Part shown: one piece after another, positions 6,085-8,369 of the stretch
Layout of the letters: each line of letters begins with the position of its first letter
Numbering within the stretch: position 1 is the first letter of the stretch
Source of the DNA: an uncultured Lachnospiraceae bacterium
Lineage (GTDB): Bacteria; Bacillota; Clostridia; Lachnospirales; Lachnospiraceae
Length of the DNA: 8,369 nucleotides
Reading direction: 5' to 3'
Assembly (NCBI GenBank): GCA_937877165.1
Contig: CALEFO010000027.1
Coordinates: 1 to 8,369 of the forward strand
Notes under the pieces: model-generated
What the model was told of the DNA's origin: nothing
Database searches by the model: none
What the model saw: the letters and a program-made list of their open reading frames with translations, nothing else
Made by a program: the position numbers and the translations under genes

Positions 6085-6228
6085 CGCATTCGGCAAAACC
6101 ACTGCACTCGAAGATGCCTGATGACATCTTCTCCTGCTTAGAGTGCCACCAAGTGGCACTCTGTACACAGAGAGAATTCGCCTTCGCGAAATTCTCTCTG
6201 GTATCGCGGATTTTGCCTCAGCGAGGTA
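6085..6228 (+). repeat. Long hairpin repeat (copy B) between feoAB and the Cys-rich gene
   Basis: This is the fullest copy of the element. The left outer arm GGCAAAACC (6092-6100) can pair with the right part GGATTTTGCC (6208-6217), with one bulged T. Between them lie a hairpin at 6110-6131, a 9-bp hairpin with a CAA loop at 6141-6161, and a 10-bp hairpin at 6169-6199. It ends in CCTCAGCGAGG (6216-6226). Positions 6085-6174 match 1574-1663 (inverted), and 6206-6228 match 3627-3649. It ends 18 nt before the start codon of the Cys-rich gene, in the same orientation. Confidence 0.85.
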
Positions 6229-6246
6229 TAAAAAGGGAGTTTTCTC

Positions 6247-6417
6247 ATGAATCCTGCTGATCTTGTTGTCATTGCCATTGTTGTCTGTGCCGTGGTCCTG
6301 GCTCTCCGTCAGATGATCCGCAGACATAAAAACGGTTGCAGCTGCTGCGGCGGATGCGGCGCCGGCAACAGCTGCAACAAGTGCCATCACTCGTCCCTCC
6401 GTCTCAGATGCAGGTAA
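6247..6417 (+). CDS. FeoB-associated Cys-rich membrane protein
   Basis: This small protein of 56 residues has one N-terminal membrane helix (about residues 5-20, LVVIAIVVCAVVLAL), a basic stretch RQMIRRHK, and a Cys-rich tail. Cysteines 31, 33, 34, 37, 43 and 46, followed by two His, give the pattern CxCCxxCx5CxxCHH. Small proteins of this layout are commonly found right after feoB in Bacillota and are annotated as FeoB-associated Cys-rich membrane proteins. They are assumed to help iron transfer or insertion at the membrane, but the function is not established. AGGGAG lies 7 nt before the ATG. The gene follows feoAB after 246 nt of repeat sequence and is probably co-transcribed with it. Its last 31 nt overlap the 3' end of the convergent MATE gene. 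Confidence 0.9.
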   Translation: MNPADLVVIAIVVCAVVLALRQMIRRHKNGCSCCGGCGAGNSCNKCHHSSLRLRCR

Positions 6418-7721
6418 AAGCACACATTCAATACAATTCCGACCACAGTTGAGGTCGGTGCAGCCAAGCCGATCATCGTCAGGCTGGCGTCCGGCTGAAT
6501 GCTCATGAAATACGCCATCGGCAGCCGGACCAGCAGTGTTTGCACAAGCCCCTGTACCATAACCCACAGGGTTTTGTCATTGCCGTTAAAATATCCCACC
6601 ATACTGAACAGCACAGCCGTTGCGATCGTTTCCGGAGCAAAGCCCTTCAGATAAGCATACGCGTTTGTCACAACAGCGGCGTCCGAAGTGAAGACGCCGG
6701 ACAAAACATCTCCCTGAAGCCACACCAGTGCGAACACCGCACATCCGAAGAGAAGCCCGATTCCGATTCCGGTATACATCGATTTTCTGGCTCTTTTCTT
6801 GTTCCCGGCTCCGACATTCTGCGATACAAAGGAAGCCATGGACTGCATCAGAGAGCTTGGAATCAGCATGGCGAAATTCACAATTTTGCAGGCCACCCCA
6901 TAACCGGAGGATGCCTCCAGTCCAAGGCGGTTGACAAAGGCACAAAGTGCAAGAAAGGAAAGCTGCGTCAGAAATTCCTGAAGTGCCAGCGGAAGGCCAA
7001 TGACCAGGAACTTCCTGCACTGTTCATTCAATCCGAAATCCGCTTTCGCGAATCGGAACGGAAGCTTCTTCTTCAGCAGCATCAGGACCGCACAGACCAC
7101 ACTGACCGCCTGAGCAAACACCGTGGCAATCGCAGCACCTGCTGCATCCAGATGAAAGCCTGCCACCAGAAGCAGATCTCCGAAAACATTAACTACACAC
7201 GCCACCAGAACGAACAAAAGCGGCGATTTGCTGTCCCCCAGTCCGCGAAAGATGGCAGACAGCAGATTGTATGCCACAATAAAGAAAATTCCTCCTCCGC
7301 AGATGCGGACATAGCTGGTCGTAAGCTGCACTGCCTCCTCCGGGGCCTGCATAAGAACCGAAATGGGTCGGGCACATCCGACCATCACCACGAACAATGC
7401 GGCAGAAATCAGGGCAAAGACCACGACGGCTCCGCCAACGACTGATCCGATCATCTGGGGCTTTTTCTCCCCCAGATACCGGGCAATCAGAACCGTGACG
7501 CCCATCGCGAACTGCGTCACAACAAACGTAACCAGATTCAGCACCTGACTTCCCGTAGAAACCGCGGAAAGCCCGGAGGTGGAGCCAAAGTGTCCGACCA
7601 CCAGAAGGTCCACTGCGCCATATGCCGCCTGCAGAACCAGGGCTCCCAGAATCGGCAGCATAAAGCGGACAAGTTTCTTCAGAATGCTGCCCTTTGTAAA
7701 ATCAGCCTGATCATTTTTCAA
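6387..7721 (-). CDS. MATE-family multidrug efflux transporter
   Basis: This is an inner-membrane exporter of 444 residues, the usual length of the family, with about twelve hydrophobic segments in two similar halves. MATE proteins expel cationic drugs or metabolites using a Na+ or H+ gradient. Visible family features are the N-terminal SILKKLVRFMLPILGALVLQ helix, VDLLVVGHFGS after the first helix, the AIFRGLGDSKSPL segment between helices 4 and 5, and the second-half counterpart QSMASFVSQNVGAGNKKRAR. Translation starts at a TTG (7721): AAAGGAG lies 8 nt upstream and no in-frame ATG is near. The start overlaps the end of the MarR-type gene by 11 nt, so the two are probably translationally coupled. 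The sequence resembles the DinF/NorM-like branch common in Clostridia; the substrate is unknown. The stop codon lies inside the convergent Cys-rich gene. Confidence 0.93.
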   Translation of the reverse strand: MKNDQADFTKGSILKKLVRFMLPILGALVLQAAYGAVDLLVVGHFGSTSGLSAVSTGSQVLNLVTFVVTQFAMGVTVLIARYLGEKKPQMIGSVVGGAVVVFALISAALFVVMVGCARPISVLMQAPEEAVQLTTSYVRICGGGIFFIVAYNLLSAIFRGLGDSKSPLLFVLVACVVNVFGDLLLVAGFHLDAAGAAIATVFAQAVSVVCAVLMLLKKKLPFRFAKADFGLNEQCRKFLVIGLPLALQEFLTQLSFLALCAFVNRLGLEASSGYGVACKIVNFAMLIPSSLMQSMASFVSQNVGAGNKKRARKSMYTGIGIGLLFGCAVFALVWLQGDVLSGVFTSDAAVVTNAYAYLKGFAPETIATAVLFSMVGYFNGNDKTLWVMVQGLVQTLLVRLPMAYFMSIQPDASLTMIGLAAPTSTVVGIVLNVCFYLHLRRRDE

Positions 7722-8163
7722 AATAAATTCTCCTTTCCGACATCACCTGATAAAACTTTTCTATCGTGCGGATGGTGCACTCGGCATCCTCCCTGGAAAT
7801 TGCATCCATATAGGGAGAAAGTCTGCCAAAATAGTCCCGGTCATATTTTGCCGAGAGCTCTCTTCCTTTTCCGGATAATGAAAGATACGTCACACGTCCG
7901 TCCTCGGCAGAGGTTTCCTTGACCAGATACCCCTTCGTCTCCATGTCCTTAACCGTCCTCGTAACACCCGGACGCGGCAGATTCAGTGCGCTGCTGATGT
8001 CGGAGACCTTGGCACGCATCCCCTTCTCCTCCAGCTTCTGAATGACATCCATATATTGAATATAGGATGACGTGACCCCCTTGGGCAGAGGCGGCAGCAG
8101 CTCGCGTGCCCTTTTTGCCAGGTAGCAGGCATCCATCATGCGCTTCATCAGTTCCGTATCCAT
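7711..8163 (-). CDS. MarR-family transcriptional regulator
   Basis: This 150-residue winged-helix regulator is most likely the ligand-responsive repressor of the efflux gene it overlaps. Residues about 33-100 form the DNA-binding domain: helix VSDISSALNL near 53-62, the recognition helix RPGVTRTVKDMETKGY at 64-79, and the wing with the family DGR signature at 88-90 followed by VTYLSLSGKG. N- and C-terminal helices would form the dimer interface. I chose ATG 8163, because GGAGG lies 5 nt upstream; the in-frame ATG at 8175 precedes that site. The gene has its own near-consensus promoter, with a palindrome over the -10 element, which suggests autorepression. An activator role or control of the divergent gene beyond the right edge is also possible. 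Confidence 0.92.
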   Translation of the reverse strand: MDTELMKRMMDACYLAKRARELLPPLPKGVTSSYIQYMDVIQKLEEKGMRAKVSDISSALNLPRPGVTRTVKDMETKGYLVKETSAEDGRVTYLSLSGKGRELSAKYDRDYFGRLSPYMDAISREDAECTIRTIEKFYQVMSERRIYFEK

Positions 8164-8188
8164 CGTTTCCTCCATTCATTGCCTTCGG

Positions 8189-8207
8189 TAATTATCTTTG
8201 GTAATTA
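8189..8207. promoter_or_regulatory. Candidate MarR operator over the marR-MATE promoter
   Basis: TAATTA (8189-8194) and TAATTA (8202-8207) are mirrored around a 7-nt spacer. The same region can also be read as two 12-nt near-direct repeats, TTCGGTAATTAT and TTTGGTAATTAT, spaced by 13 nt. It overlaps the -10 element and the expected start point, where a repressor would block transcription. TAATTA is self-complementary and A/T-rich, so some of the symmetry could be chance. Confidence 0.5.
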
Positions 8208-8232
8208 TATGGGCAAAAAAGGTGTGCGTCAA
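8204..8232 (-). promoter_or_regulatory. Promoter of the marR-MATE operon
   Basis: On the minus strand, TTGACG (8232-8227) is followed after exactly 17 nt by a perfect TATAAT (8209-8204). Transcription would start near 8197, about 35 nt before the MarR-type start codon. This is the strongest promoter in the window by match to consensus. Confidence 0.85.
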
Positions 8233-8340
8233 TTGCTTCATTACGATTATCTAAACTGCGGCCGACTAATTTGTAACTCACGAAGCCTATGCTTCTTTCC
8301 TTCAAAAAGTTCAGGAAGATCGGAAAAATAAAAAATCCTC

Positions 8341-8369
8341 TTGATTTTCCTACCGCACTCTCTTATAAT
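8341..8369 (+). promoter_or_regulatory. Promoter pointing out of the right edge
   Basis: TTGATT (8341-8346) is followed after exactly 17 nt by a perfect TATAAT (8364-8369), which are the last bases of the window. It is divergent from marR, with about 110 nt between the two promoters. The gene it serves lies outside the window. The segment 8233-8340 is A/T-rich and shows no gene. Confidence 0.6.

Noticed and set aside
553..6228. CRISPR array or phage attachment sites as explanation of the repeats
   Set aside because: The copies are irregularly spaced, in both orientations, of different length and internally palindromic, with no cas, integrase or transposase gene in the window.
5644..6567. A 307-codon minus-strand frame spanning the end of feoB, the repeats and the Cys-rich gene
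   Set aside because: It crosses two real genes and the hairpin repeats, has no plausible start signal, and its composition looks like a shadow frame.
8282..8301. Possible plus-strand terminator, GAAGC-CTAT-GCTTC followed by TTTCCTT
   Set aside because: The stem is only 5 bp and the T-tract is broken, and no plus-strand gene ends before it.

Overview
The window looks like a chromosomal segment of a moderately GC-rich member of the Bacillota, most likely a Clostridia/Lachnospiraceae-type gut or anaerobic bacterium. This is inferred from strong AGGAGG-type ribosome binding sites, a lipoprotein amino-acid ABC cassette in the order binding protein-permease-ATPase, a FeoA-FeoB fusion followed by a tiny Cys-rich FeoB-associated membrane protein, and sigma-A type promoters. 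No transposase, phage gene, CRISPR array, tRNA or rRNA is visible.

Layout. On the minus strand, 1-522 is the N-terminal part of a ROK-family glucokinase that runs off the left edge. Also on the minus strand, 3354 down to 780 is an amino-acid ABC importer operon: lipoprotein binding protein (2557-3354), permease (1677-2333) and ATPase (780-1559). It has a recognisable promoter at 3477-3505, an internal terminator-like hairpin at 2441-2462 and a final terminator at 693-722. Divergent from it, on the plus strand, are feoAB (3655-6000) and a 56-residue FeoB-associated Cys-rich membrane protein (6247-6417), which together form a ferrous-iron uptake unit. Its promoter region carries a candidate DtxR-family operator at 3542-3555. 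Converging on this unit from the right is a minus-strand marR-MATE operon (7711-8163 and 6387-7721). It has a near-consensus promoter and a palindrome placed where MarR would autorepress. A second strong promoter at the right edge points out of the window on the plus strand.

The most unusual part is a family of modular, hairpin-rich repeats. Recognisable copies lie at 553-611, 1574-1663, 3608-3649 and 6085-6228, with an extra module at 6004-6084. All four copies are in the same orientation as the gene immediately downstream, and each ends 5 to 30 nt before that gene's start codon (ROK kinase, ABC ATPase, feoAB, Cys-rich protein). The two long copies match at about 80 of 90 positions, and the differences in one stem keep its base pairing. 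The short copies look like the outer stem of the long form with its apex removed. The elements could be mobile palindromic repeats, RNA leaders that affect translation or stability, or both. I do not recognise them as a named family.

Together the genes are ordinary import and export functions (sugar phosphorylation, amino-acid uptake, ferrous iron uptake, drug efflux) joined by this shared leader element.
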